Under the pieces are notes generated by a model. The model had not been told where the DNA came from, did no database searches, and worked only from the letters and a program-made list of their open reading frames with translations. A program made the translations under genes and the position numbers. Below, piece after piece: positions 33,519-43,900 of a stretch of 64,000 nucleotides of DNA. Source of the DNA: an uncultured Actinomycetes bacterium. Lineage in GTDB: Bacteria > Actinomycetota > Actinomycetes > Mycobacteriales > Nakamurellaceae. Each line of letters opens with the position of its first letter. Positions within the stretch are counted from its first letter, which is position 1. The DNA lies in contig CALANS010000209.1 in NCBI GenBank assembly GCA_937926105.1, positions 1 to 64,000 of the forward strand. Reading direction: 5' to 3'.

Positions 33519-34703
33519 ATGGCCACCGACCGAGCCAGCACGCTCATCACCGGTATCGCCCAGCTGGTGACCAACGACCCTGAGGCCGGACCGGGGCTGC
33601 TGGGTACCGTCACGGATGCAGCCGTCGTGATCGGCGACGGCGTCGTCCAATGGATCGGCCCGGCCGCCGACGCGCCCGCGGCCGACGCCGCCGTCACCGT
33701 CGGGGGTCGCGCCGCGCTGCCCGGCTGGGTGGACTCGCACACCCACCTGCTGTTCGCCGGTGATCGCTCCGCGGAGTTCAGCGCCCGGATGGCCGGCCAG
33801 CCGTACCGGGCCGGCGGAATGGGCGCCACCGTCGAGGCGACCCGTCAGGCCGACGACGACGCCCTACTCGACCTGCTGCGGCAGCGCTTGGCGGCGCTGC
33901 GCGCACAGGGCACGACCTGCGTGGAGACCAAGACCGGGTACGGCCTGTCTGTTGCCGACGAGGGGCGCGCCGCCCGCCTCGCCGGCCGGGCCGCCGTGGA
34001 CGAGATCACCTTCCTGGGAGCGCATGTCGTACCGGACGAGTACGCCAAGGACCGGCAGGGCTACCTGGACCTGGTGTGTGGCCCGATGCTGGATGCGGTT
34101 CGCGAGCACGTGCGCTGGATCGACGTGTTCTGTGAGGAGGGTGCGTTCGACGATGCGGAGTCCCGTCGGGTGCTGGCCGCCGGGCAGCGGGCCGGGCTGG
34201 GCTTGCGGGTGCACGGGAACCAGTTGGGCACCGGTCCGGGTGTCCAGCTGGCGGTGCAGATGAGAGCGGCGTCGGTGGACCATTGCACCTTCCTGACCGA
34301 CCAGGATGTGCAGGCGCTGGCCGGCAGCGACACGGTGGCCACCCTGTTGCCCGCCGCCGACCTGTCCACCCGGCAGCCCCCGGCTCCGGGCCGGCGGCTG
34401 GCCGATGCCGGAGCCGTGATCGCGCTGGCCACCAACTGCAACCCGGGCACCTCCTACACCACCTCGATGCCGCTGGTGGTGGCACTGGCCGTGCTGCAGT
34501 GCGGGCTGAGCGCCGAGGAGGCCGTGCATGCCGCGACGGCCGGGGGGGCCCGCGCGCTGCGCCGCGCCGATGTCGGCGTGCTACGGGTCGGGGCGCGCGC
34601 GGACCTGCAGGTGATCGACGCGCCGAGCATCGACCACATCGCCTACCGCCTCGGCGGCACCGGCGTGCACGCCGTCTGGCGCGCGGGTGATCGGGTGGTG
34701 TGA
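33519..34703 (+). CDS. hutI: imidazolonepropionase, 394 aa
   Basis: Metal-dependent amidohydrolase that opens 4-imidazolone-5-propionate to N-formimino-L-glutamate. Motifs are PGWVDSHTHLLFAGDRSAEF (metal HxH), ETKTGYGLSVADEGRAARLA (substrate loop), FCEEGAFDDAESRRVLAAGQ, LRVHGNQLGTGPGVQLAVQM and LATNCNPGTSYTTSMPLVVA. ATG follows a purine-rich AAAGGAGGAGGAGGAGG. It is the last gene of the hut cluster. The hairpin 34722-34747 follows. Confidence 0.95.
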   Translation: MATDRASTLITGIAQLVTNDPEAGPGLLGTVTDAAVVIGDGVVQWIGPAADAPAADAAVTVGGRAALPGWVDSHTHLLFAGDRSAEFSARMAGQPYRAGGMGATVEATRQADDDALLDLLRQRLAALRAQGTTCVETKTGYGLSVADEGRAARLAGRAAVDEITFLGAHVVPDEYAKDRQGYLDLVCGPMLDAVREHVRWIDVFCEEGAFDDAESRRVLAAGQRAGLGLRVHGNQLGTGPGVQLAVQMRAASVDHCTFLTDQDVQALAGSDTVATLLPAADLSTRQPPAPGRRLADAGAVIALATNCNPGTSYTTSMPLVVALAVLQCGLSAEEAVHAATAGGARALRRADVGVLRVGARADLQVIDAPSIDHIAYRLGGTGVHAVWRAGDRVV

Positions 34704-34721
34704 CGGACCCGGCGGTGACGA

Positions 34722-34747
34722 GCGTATCGGGCCTTGCCCCGATACGC
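34722..34747. terminator. hairpin after hutI
   Basis: GCGTATCGGG (34722-34731) pairs with CCCGATACGC (34738-34747) across a six-base loop, 19 bases after hutI. A second copy of the right arm with the extra palindrome CGATACGCGTGGGTATCG follows near 34801-34818, before the convergent DsbA-like gene, so it may end both transcripts. Confidence 0.65.
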
Positions 34748-34835
34748 GTGGGTGTCGCTGGCGCCCGAATGAGGCGCCCAGAGCGCCAGGAGCCCTGCCC
34801 CGATACGCGTGGGTATCGCTCAGTCCGGCGGGAGG

Positions 34836-35543
34836 TCAGACGGCGCAGGACCCATCCGCGCAGTCGTCGGCGGCTGGGCCCGCGGCGGCTGTCACCATGG
34901 TCAGTGGGTTCGCCTCCGACCAGGCCTGCTCCAGCGCCTGCAGTAGCACCGCGCTCTCCTGCGCGCCCGAGATGCCGTACTTCCGGTCGATCACGAAAAA
35001 GGGCACCGCGCTGATGCCGAACGAGCGGGCCAGCGACAGGTCCTCGACGACATCCGAGGCGTACTCGTCGCCGTCCAGTGCCGTGCGCGCCGCGTCGCCG
35101 TCCAACCCGACCTCGGCGGCCAGCCGCACCAGGGTCTGGGCATCGCCCAGGCGCAACCCCTCGGTGAAGTAGGCCCGCATCAGCCGTTCCTTCAGTTCGG
35201 CCTGCTTGCCATGTTCGGCCGCGAAGTGCAGCAGCCGGTGCGCATCCAGGGTGTTCGCCGGGTGCGCCCGATCCAGGTGGAAGTCCAGCCCGACCGACGC
35301 CGCCACCGTGGAGACGCGCTCGTTCATCGCCTCGGCCTGGGCCAACGGCACGCCATACTTGTCGGCCAGCCGCTCGGTCAGCGTGCCGGCGGCATCCTTC
35401 GGCGTGGTCGGATCCAGTTGGAACGACCGAAACGTCACGGTGACGTCGTCGGCGTGCGCGAACCCGGCGAGTGCCTGTTCCAGCCTGCGCTTGCCGATGT
35501 AGCACCAGGGGCACACCACATCGGAGAAAACCTCGACCTGCAC
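34836..35543 (-). CDS. DsbA/FrnE-family thiol oxidoreductase, 235 aa
   Basis: Thioredoxin-fold protein with the CPWC active site (residues 11-14) in EVFSDVVCPWCYIGKRRLEQ, then the cis-proline loop FGISAVPFFVIDRKYGISGA near residue 190. It lacks a signal peptide, so it acts in the cytosol like FrnE of Deinococcus and Streptomyces rather than as a periplasmic DsbA. Extra cysteines occur at the C-terminus (ADDCADGSCAV), a CxxxxC pair seen in some FrnE proteins. Start GTG. It is convergent with hutI and lies downstream of kgd on the same strand. Confidence 0.9.
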   Translation of the reverse strand: MQVEVFSDVVCPWCYIGKRRLEQALAGFAHADDVTVTFRSFQLDPTTPKDAAGTLTERLADKYGVPLAQAEAMNERVSTVAASVGLDFHLDRAHPANTLDAHRLLHFAAEHGKQAELKERLMRAYFTEGLRLGDAQTLVRLAAEVGLDGDAARTALDGDEYASDVVEDLSLARSFGISAVPFFVIDRKYGISGAQESAVLLQALEQAWSEANPLTMVTAAAGPAADDCADGSCAV

Positions 35544-35610
35544 GCTGATCGCCCTCCGCCGGAATAGTCAGTCACCGTGTGCAACATCAGGCGGCGGCCC
35601 ACGATTCCCG

Positions 35611-38600
35611 TCAGTCGGCGAAGGCTCGGGTCACCACCGCGCGCTGCTCCACTTCGTGCACCTTGGCCGATCCGGCCGACGGGGCTGCCATGGCCCGCCG
35701 GGACACCCTGGTCAGGCCCGCCAGCCGCGGCAGCATGTCCGGCAGGTTGAGCTTGAGGAAGCTCCAGGAGCCCTGGTTGGCCGGCTCCTCCTGCACCCAG
35801 CGGAATTCGACGTCGTCGCCGTACACACTCAGGATGTGATCCAGCTTCCGCCGCGGGATCGGATAGATCTGCTCCAGCCGGACGATCGCCGTATCGGTGA
35901 TCTGCTGCTCGGCGCGGTGGTGGTCCAGCTCGTAGTACAGCTTGCCGGAGGTCAGCAGCACCCGCCGCACGCCCTTCGGGTCCACCGTGGTGTCGGCGAG
36001 CACCGACTCGAACTTGCCGGTGGTGAAGTCCTCCACGGCCGAGACGGCGGCCTTGTTGCGCAGCATGGACTTCGGGGTGAACACCACCATCGGCCGGTGC
36101 ACGCCGTCCAGCACGTGCCGGCGCATCAGGTGGAAGTAGTTGGCCGGGGTGGACGGTACGGCGACCGTCATCGATCCCTCGGCGCACAGCTGCAGGAACC
36201 GCTCGATTCGGCCGGAGGTGTGGTCGGGCCCCTGGCCCTCCTGGCCGTGCGGCAGCAGCAGCACCACGCCGGACTGCTGGCCCCACTTGGCCTCGCTGGA
36301 GGACAGGTACTCGTCGATCACCGACTGGGCCCCGTTGACGAAGTCGCCGAACTGCGCTTCCCAGACCACCAGCGCATCCCGGTTGGCAACCGAGTAGCCG
36401 TACTCGAATCCCAGCGCGGCGTACTCGGTCAGCGCCGAGTCGTAGATCAGGAAGCGCTCCTGGTCGTCCGACAGGTGCTGCAGCGGCAGGTATTCCGACC
36501 CGTTGTTCTTGTCGATCAGGGCGGCGTGGCGCTGCACGAAGGTGCCGCGACGGGTGTCCTGCCCCGCCATCCGCACCATCCGGCCCTCCATCACCAACGA
36601 GCCCAGGGCGAGCAACTCGCCGAACGCCCAGTCGATGTGACCGGTACGGGACATCTCCACCCGCCGGTCCAGCACCGTCTTCACCCGGGGGTGCGGGGTG
36701 AACCCGGCGGGCAGCTCGACCTGCGCGTCACCGATCCGGTGCACCATCTCCAGCGGAATGGACGTCTCCACCCGGGTCGGGATCGACTGTTCGGCCTCCA
36801 CGGAATCGGACGGTTCCGGGGTCGCCTTCTCCAGCTCGCGCACCTCGTTGAACACTCGCTCCAGCTGAGTGTGGTAGTCGCGCAACGACTCCTCGGCGTC
36901 CTCGGTGGACAGGTCGCCGCGACCCACCAGCGCCTCGGTGTAGATCTTGCGGACGCTGCGCTTGCCGTCGATGATCTGGTACATCTGCGGGTTGGTCATC
37001 GAGGGGTCGTCGCCCTCGTTGTGACCGCGGCGGCGGTAGCAGATCATGTCGATGACGACGTCCTTGCCGAACGCCTGCCGGTACTCCACGGCCAGTTGCG
37101 CCACCCAGACGGCCGCCTCGGGATCGTCCCCGTTGACATGGAAGATCGGCGCCTGGATCATCTTGGCCACGTCGGTGCAATATTCGCTGGAGCGCGAGAA
37201 CTCCGGTGCGGTGGTGAATCCCACCTGGTTGTTGATCACGATGTGCACCGTGCCACCGGTGCGGTAGCCGCGCAGCAGCGACAGGTTGAGCGTCTCGGCC
37301 ACCACACCCTGCCCGGCGAACGCGGCATCGCCGTGCAGCATCAGAGCCAGTACCGAGAAACCGTCCTCGCCGCGGTTGAGCCCGTCCTGCTTGGCCCGGA
37401 CCACGCCCTCCAGTACTGGGTCCACGACCTCCAGGTGCGAGGGGTTGGCCACCAGCGACACGTCTACCTGGCCGTCGCCGAACGGGCGCACGTACTTGCC
37501 CTCGGCGCCCAGATGATATTTCACGTCACCGCTACCGTGCGCCTGCGACGGATCCAGGTTGCCCTCGAACTCGCGGAAGATCTGCGAGTACGGCTTGCCG
37601 ACGATGTTGGCCAGCACGTTCAGCCGACCGCGGTGCGCCATGCCGATCACGACCTCGTCGAGCGCATGCTCGGCGGCGGTGTTCAGGCAGGCGTCCAGCA
37701 ACGCGATCACTGTCTCGCCGCCCTCTAGCGAGAACCGCTTCTGCCCGATGTACTTGGTCTGCAGGAAGGTCTCGAACGCTTCGGCGGCGTTGAGCCGGGA
37801 CAGGATGTAGCGCTGCTCCTCCAGGCTGGGCTTGTCCCGTGGGCCCTCCACCCGCTCCTGGATCCAGCGCCGCTGCGCCGGGTCCATGATGTGCATGTAT
37901 TCGACACCGACAGTGCGGCAGTAGGAGTCGCGCAGCACGCCCAGCACGTCGCGCAGCTTCATGAATTGCTCGCCGTTGAACCCGCCGACCGGGAATTCCC
38001 GCTCCAGGTCCCACAGCGTCAGGTTGTGCTCCAGCACGTCCAGGTCGGGGTGCCGGCGCTGCCGGTAGTTCAGCGGGTCGGTGTCGGCCATCAGATGGCC
38101 GCGGGTGCGGTAGGCGTCGATCAGCTCCAGCACCCGAGCTGTCTTGTCGACCGCGCCGTTGCGGCCGACACTGCGGTCGGCCACCCAGCGCACCGGCTCG
38201 TAGGGCACCCGCAGCGCGGCGAACACGTCGTCGTAGAAATCGTCGGCGCCGAGCAGCAGCTGGTGGATCCGGGCCAGGAATTCGCCGGACTCGGCGCCCT
38301 GGATGATCCGGTGGTCGTAGGTGGAGGTCAGCGTCATGATCTTGGAAACGCCGAGTTCGGCGATGGTCTGCTCGCTGGCCCCCTGGAACTCCGCGGGGTA
38401 CTCCATGGCGCCGACGCCGACGATGGTTCCCTGGCCGGCCATCAAGCGCGGCACCGAATGCACGGTGCCGATCCCGCCCGGGTTGGTCAGCGAGATGGTG
38501 GTGCCGGCATAGTCCTCCGGGGTGAGCTTGCCGTCCCGCGCCCTGTGCACGACATCCTCGTAGGCGGACCAGAACTCGGTGAAGCTCATGGTCTCGGCGG

Positions 38601-39405
38601 CCTTGATGGGGACCACCACCAGCGATCGGTTGCCGTTGCGGCCGGGCAGGTCGATGGCCAGGCCCAGGTTGACGTGGGCGGGGGAGACCACCTGCGGCTT
38701 GCCGTCCACCAGCTCGAAGTGCCGATTCATCGCCGGGTGGTCGCCGATGGCGCGGACCATCGCATAGCCGATGAGGTGGGTGAAGGAGATCTTGCCGCCG
38801 CGGTGCCGGCGCAGGAAGTTGTTGATCACGATGCGGTTGTCGGCCAGCAGCTTCGCCGGTACCGCGCGCACCGAGGTGGCGGTGGGCAGCTCCAGTGACG
38901 TCGTCATGTTGCGGACCACCGCGGCGGCGGCACCCCGCAGCGGGCTCCGCACGTCGGCGGCCTCGGCCTGGGCGGCCGCGGCGTCGGCGGCCCGGCTGGA
39001 GATCACGTCGTCGGGGGTGACGGTGGTGGTGGGCCGAGTGGGCGTCGGCTGTGGCGCCGGGGCGGCGCGGCCGGGGGCCGCGGCCGGCGGCGTCGCCACC
39101 GTGGCGCGCGGTGCGGGGGTACCGGCGGGGGCGGTTCGGGTGGCCGGGGGCGGGGGTGGCGGCGGCGCGGTAGGACGGGTGGCGGTGGGGGTGGCGGACC
39201 GCGGCGCGGTAACCGCGGCGGCCTGGGATGAACCGGCCGCGTGGCCGCCGCCGTTGCTGCCGGCCACGCCGTTGCCACCGGCGAGCTCGGCGAAGTACTC
39301 TCGCCAGGTCGCGTCCACGCTGGTGGGGTCCGCCAGGAACTGCTGGTATTTCTCCTCAACGAACCAGTCGTTCGGTCCGAACTCCGGCACTGTCGCTGAC
39401 GACAC
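35611..39405 (-). CDS. kgd: multifunctional 2-oxoglutarate metabolism enzyme, E2-E1 fusion, 1264 aa
   Basis: The start GTG 39405 has GGAG at eight bases. N-terminal helix ([20 protein letters not shown]) and a Pro/Ala linker precede the E2o-like acyltransferase domain (about residues 150-390), with [20 protein letters not shown] at its end, where Gln-Gly-Ala replaces the usual Asp-Gly-Ala as in mycobacterial Kgd. The thiamine-diphosphate E1o domain follows ([72 protein letters not shown]). The enzyme works in the 2-oxoglutarate dehydrogenase complex, or as decarboxylase or carboligase. Confidence 0.95.
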   Translation of the reverse strand: MSSATVPEFGPNDWFVEEKYQQFLADPTSVDATWREYFAELAGGNGVAGSNGGGHAAGSSQAAAVTAPRSATPTATRPTAPPPPPPPATRTAPAGTPAPRATVATPPAAAPGRAAPAPQPTPTRPTTTVTPDDVISSRAADAAAAQAEAADVRSPLRGAAAAVVRNMTTSLELPTATSVRAVPAKLLADNRIVINNFLRRHRGGKISFTHLIGYAMVRAIGDHPAMNRHFELVDGKPQVVSPAHVNLGLAIDLPGRNGNRSLVVVPIKAAETMSFTEFWSAYEDVVHRARDGKLTPEDYAGTTISLTNPGGIGTVHSVPRLMAGQGTIVGVGAMEYPAEFQGASEQTIAELGVSKIMTLTSTYDHRIIQGAESGEFLARIHQLLLGADDFYDDVFAALRVPYEPVRWVADRSVGRNGAVDKTARVLELIDAYRTRGHLMADTDPLNYRQRRHPDLDVLEHNLTLWDLEREFPVGGFNGEQFMKLRDVLGVLRDSYCRTVGVEYMHIMDPAQRRWIQERVEGPRDKPSLEEQRYILSRLNAAEAFETFLQTKYIGQKRFSLEGGETVIALLDACLNTAAEHALDEVVIGMAHRGRLNVLANIVGKPYSQIFREFEGNLDPSQAHGSGDVKYHLGAEGKYVRPFGDGQVDVSLVANPSHLEVVDPVLEGVVRAKQDGLNRGEDGFSVLALMLHGDAAFAGQGVVAETLNLSLLRGYRTGGTVHIVINNQVGFTTAPEFSRSSEYCTDVAKMIQAPIFHVNGDDPEAAVWVAQLAVEYRQAFGKDVVIDMICYRRRGHNEGDDPSMTNPQMYQIIDGKRSVRKIYTEALVGRGDLSTEDAEESLRDYHTQLERVFNEVRELEKATPEPSDSVEAEQSIPTRVETSIPLEMVHRIGDAQVELPAGFTPHPRVKTVLDRRVEMSRTGHIDWAFGELLALGSLVMEGRMVRMAGQDTRRGTFVQRHAALIDKNNGSEYLPLQHLSDDQERFLIYDSALTEYAALGFEYGYSVANRDALVVWEAQFGDFVNGAQSVIDEYLSSSEAKWGQQSGVVLLLPHGQEGQGPDHTSGRIERFLQLCAEGSMTVAVPSTPANYFHLMRRHVLDGVHRPMVVFTPKSMLRNKAAVSAVEDFTTGKFESVLADTTVDPKGVRRVLLTSGKLYYELDHHRAEQQITDTAIVRLEQIYPIPRRKLDHILSVYGDDVEFRWVQEEPANQGSWSFLKLNLPDMLPRLAGLTRVSRRAMAAPSAGSAKVHEVEQRAVVTRAFAD

Positions 39406-39658
39406 TTGTGGATCTCCGCCTGTCTGCGCTCGATCGGGACTGACCACGTACCAGGCTAGCCTGCTCGGCGCTGGGCCGGGGTCCGGATCGCCGAGCGATG
39501 CCCTCCCCGGTGTGGGCGCGCCCGCGTGCGAGCCTGCCTGGGGGTATAGCTCATCTCGGGACGCCGCACGGCGACGCCGGGTTGCCCGCCGACGGCGGTG
39601 GTGACGGTGATGTGGGCCACCGCCTGCGCAGGCCGACGTGACGGCGTGTGCCGGCGAC

Positions 39659-40846
39659 TCAGCCGAAGGCGTTCTCGCCGGTGAGGGCTCGGCCCAAGAC
39701 GAGCTGGTGCACCTCGGCGGTGCCCTCGTAGGTGAGCACGCTTTCCAGGTTGTTGGCGTGCCGCAGTACCGGGTACTCGCCGGAGATGCCGTTGGCGCCG
39801 AGCAGGGTGCGGCAGGTGCGGGCGATCTCGATGGCGGTGCGGGTCGAGTTCAGCTTGCCCATCGACACCATGATCGGGTTAGCGGTGCCGGCGTCGGCGG
39901 CTCTGCCGATGTGCAGCGCCATCAGGTAGGCGCCGGTCCAGGCGGTGACCATGTCGGCGAGCTTGGCCTGGGTGAGCTGGTAGCCGCCCAGTGCGTGGCC
40001 GAACACGGTGCGGGTGCCGACGTATTCCAGCGCGACCTCCAGGCAGTCCCGGGCGGCGCCCAGCGCTCCGAACAGGATGCCGGTGCGGGCCTGCGTCAGG
40101 CAAGACAGCGGCCCCTTCAGCCCGGACACGCCGGGCAGTAGCGACTCCGGACCCACCCGGACTCCGTCCAGGTTGAGCTCGGCCGTCGCCGACGCCCGCA
40201 ACGACAACTTGCCCGTCACCTCCCGGGCGGTGAAGCCCTCGGTGCTGGTCGGCACGATGAAGCCGCGAATCGCCTCGGACCCGTCCTGCTCGGCGAGCTT
40301 GGCCCAGACGACGGCGACGTCGGCGACGGTGCCGTTGGTGATCCACATCTTGGTGCCGTTGAGTACGAAGCCGTCGCCGTCCCGCCGGGCCCGGGTGCGC
40401 ATGGAGGCCGGGTCGGAGCCGGCGTCCGGCTCGGTGAGTCCGAAGCAGCCGACGATCTCACCCGCGGCCATGCCGGGCAGCCAGCGGTCCTTCTGCTCGT
40501 CCGAGCCATATTTCCAGATCGGGTACATCGCGAGTGAACCCTGCACGGACACCAGTGAGCGGATGCCGGAGTCGGCGGCCTCCAGCTCCAGGCAGGCCAG
40601 GCCGTAGGCGACGGTGGAGGCACCGGCGCAGCCGTAACCATCCAGGTGCATGCCGAGCAGGCCCGTCTTGCCGAATTCGACGGCGAGATCCCGGGCGGGC
40701 AGCTCGCCGGCCTCGTACCAGTCGGCGACGTGTGGGCGCACCAGATCGTCCATCACCTCGCGGGTGGTGGAGCGGACCGCCAACTCCTCCTCGGACAGGG
40801 TCCGGTCGATACCCAGCAGGTCCAGCGTGGAAGTCGGGGAAGCCAT
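39659..40846 (-). CDS. acyl-CoA dehydrogenase, glutaryl-CoA dehydrogenase-like, 395 aa
   Basis: FAD-dependent acyl-CoA dehydrogenase. [20 protein letters not shown] is the family signature (FAD-binding, about residues 132-151), followed by [20 protein letters not shown]. The catalytic glutamate lies in [20 protein letters not shown]. The [13 protein letters not shown] segment [20 protein letters not shown] is characteristic of glutaryl-CoA dehydrogenases, which would both oxidise and decarboxylate glutaryl-CoA to crotonyl-CoA. It is an orphan gene here; its electrons probably pass to ETF, encoded at 57.4 kb. Confidence 0.88.
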   Translation of the reverse strand: MASPTSTLDLLGIDRTLSEEELAVRSTTREVMDDLVRPHVADWYEAGELPARDLAVEFGKTGLLGMHLDGYGCAGASTVAYGLACLELEAADSGIRSLVSVQGSLAMYPIWKYGSDEQKDRWLPGMAAGEIVGCFGLTEPDAGSDPASMRTRARRDGDGFVLNGTKMWITNGTVADVAVVWAKLAEQDGSEAIRGFIVPTSTEGFTAREVTGKLSLRASATAELNLDGVRVGPESLLPGVSGLKGPLSCLTQARTGILFGALGAARDCLEVALEYVGTRTVFGHALGGYQLTQAKLADMVTAWTGAYLMALHIGRAADAGTANPIMVSMGKLNSTRTAIEIARTCRTLLGANGISGEYPVLRHANNLESVLTYEGTAEVHQLVLGRALTGENAFG

Positions 40847-40952
40847 GAGCACAGAGCCTACCGGCGGGGCGGTGGCCGATCGCGGTGAGTTCGCCCACGC
40901 CGATTCCCCAGGGTGACAGCCGCGAGCCGGCGCAGCGACCGGTGGGCTCGTG

Positions 40953-43900
40953 TCATGGTGTCGAGGCCGTGGCCGCCTGGTCGGCGTACAGCTCCGCGTA
41001 CGCCCCGCCGCGGTCCAGCAGCTCGGCGTGCGTGCCGGTCTCCGCGACCCGGCCGTGGCGCATCACCACGATGGCGTCGGCCCGCGCGGCGGTGGTCAGC
41101 CGGTGCGCCACGACGATGGTCGTCCTTCCCCGGGCCAGCCGGTCGGTGGCGGCCAGCACCGCCGCCTCGGACGCCGGGTCCAGCGCGGCGGTTGCCTCGT
41201 CCAGCAGCAGGATGTCCGGATCCACCAGCTCCGCGCGGGCCAGCGAGACGAGCTGGCGCTGCCCGGCCGACAGATTCCGGCCGCGTTCCTCGACCCGGTG
41301 CGCAAACCCCTCGGGCAGCGTGGCGATCATCCCGATCGCGCCCACCGCCCGGGCGGCCGCCTCCACCTGCGCGTCCGATGCCTCCGGCCGCCCGTAGGCG
41401 ATGTTGTCGCGCACCGTCCCGGTAAACAGGTGCGCCTCCTGGGGCACCACCCCCAGTCGCCGGCGATACTCCGGCAGGTCGAATGCCCGCACGTCGGTGC
41501 CGTCCACCCGCACGGCGCCCGCGGTGACGTCGTAGAACCGGGCGATCAGCTTGACCAGGGTGGACTTTCCGGCCCCGGTCGCGCCCACCACGGCGACGGT
41601 GTGCCCGGGTGGGAATGCCACCGTCACCGCGTCCAGCGCCGGCGCGTCCTGGTCGGCGGTGGGGTAGCGGAACGAGACCTGATCGGCCGACACCTCACCA
41701 CGCAGCGGCGGCACCGGCAGCGGGTCCGCCGCGGCCGGTGTGGAGGTCGGGGTGGCCAGCAACTGGCCGATTCGGCGCAGCCCGACCGCCGCCTGCTGAT
41801 AGCCGTCGAACACCTGGGACAGCTGCTGGATCGGGGTGAAGAACGAGTCAAGGTACAGCACGAAGGCCAGCAGCGTCCCGGCGGTGAGCGCCCCGGCCGC
41901 CACCCGGTGCGCGCCGACCCCGAGCACCACGGCGGCGACCACGTCGGCGACCAGCGCAATGCCCGGAAAATACAACGATATTGCTGTCTGCGCCCGCATT
42001 CTCGATCGACGATAGGCATCGCTGCGGGCAGCGAACGCAGTGGCGTTGGCATGTTGGCGGCCCAGCGCCTGAGAGACCCGCAGGCCCGCCACGTTCTCCT
42101 GCAGGTCGGCGTTGACGATCGACACCTTCTCCCGTGCGTCGGTGTAGGCCCGGGAGGCGAACCGGCGGAATGCCACGGTCGCGACCAGCACCACCGGCAA
42201 TGCGGCCAGCGCCAGCAGCGCCAGCGACGCGTTCATCACCAGCAACACGATCGCGATGCCGCAGAATGTGGCCAGCGACACCACGAACGTCACCAGCCCG
42301 GTCTGCAGGAACGAGGACAGTGCGTCCACGTCGGTGGTCATCCTGGTCATGATGCGACCGGCCATCTCGCGCTCGTAGTAGTCCAACCCGAGATGCTGCA
42401 GCTGGGTGAACTCCCGCAGCCGCAACCGGTACAGGGTGGATTCGCCGGCCCGGCCGGCGGCGATCGCCTGGGTGTGCGCGACGAGGTAGTCGGCGCCGGT
42501 GATGGCCAGGGCCACCGCCGAGACGGCCCACACCACGCCGAGCGCGCCCGCGCTGACACCGTGATCCACGCCGGTCTTGATCAGGGTGGGCAGGGCCAGC
42601 CCGGCCACCGTGTCCAGGCACACCATCAACAGGGCCACCAGCAGCAGGCCACGGGCCGGACGCAGCGCCCAGCGCAGCGAGAACGGAGCCCGGGGCGGCG
42701 ATCCGGGCCTGCCCGACCGGGTGCCGGATGCCCGCAGGCCGGTCGCCGGGTCGGTGGCGCCGTCGTCCGCACCGCGCACCGGGGTGTCGGTGGCCGGCGG
42801 CAGCGCGTCGACCCGGGCCAGCAATTCGGGGGTGGCGGGCATCGCGCCCATCAGGCCGCTGGTGTGCCCTCCGCCGCCGCCCCGGCCCTGGGTTCGGGTG
42901 GCCGCACCGACCTGGTGAATCTGCCGCCCGCCCGGCCGTGCGTCCGGCCACAGCGAGGGGGTGATCTGCAGGTCTGTGCCGGCGCGGTGGCCTTCGGTCC
43001 GAGCGGGGCCGGAAGGCGTGGTACCGCTGGAACTCTCGTCACCGCTGCCGGCCCTGCTGGCGGATTTCTCGTCGCCGCTGGACGTGTCGTCACCGCCGGG
43101 CACCGCCGGCTCGGCGGCGAGTTCGCCGCCCAGCAGATGGACGTAGGCGGGACAGCGCGCCACGAGTTCGTCGTGGGTGCCGATATCGGTGACGGATCCG
43201 TCGGCCATCACCGCGATCCGGTCGGCCAACTCGAGCGTGGAGCGGCGGTGGGCGATCAGGATGGTGGTCCGATCCGCCGTCACCGCCCGCAACGTGGCAT
43301 GGATGGCGGCCTCGGTGGCCGGATCCACCGCGCTGGTCGCGTCGTCCAGGATCAGCACCCGCGGGTCGGTCAGCAGGGCGCGGGCCAGCGCCAGCCGCTG
43401 ACGTTGACCGCCGGAGAGGGTCAGGCCGCGCTCGCCGATCATGGTGTCGTAGCCCTCAGGCAGCGCCCGGATGAACTCGTCGGCCTCGGCGGCCTGGGCC
43501 GCGGCGATCACCTCCGCCCGGGTCGCGTTCGGTCGTCCGTAGCCGATGTTCGCCGCGATGGTGTCAGAGAACAGGAACGCCTCCTCGAAGACCACTCCCA
43601 CGGCGCGGCGCAGTTCGCCCAGCGCGAGCTGCCGGACGTCGACGCCGCCGACCTGCACCACGCCGGCCTGCGGGTCGTAGAAGCGGGGTAGTAGCAGCGA
43701 GACGGTCGACTTGCCGGACCCGATGCTGCCGACCACGGCGACGGTTTCGCCGGCGGCCAGTTCCAGGTCGAAGTCGTCCAGCACCGGCTCGTCGGCCAGG
43801 TAGCCGAACCGGACCCCGGCCAGCCGGACCGGCACCGGTCCGGTGGGCAGCGGGCGTGGGTGCGGTGGGTCGACGATCTCGGCGCGTGAGTCGATGATCT

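Noticed and set aside
34006..36286. Long minus-strand frames antisense to hutI and in other frames of kgd and the DsbA gene
   Set aside because: They have no motifs, are Arg/Pro/Gly-rich and conflict with confident genes.
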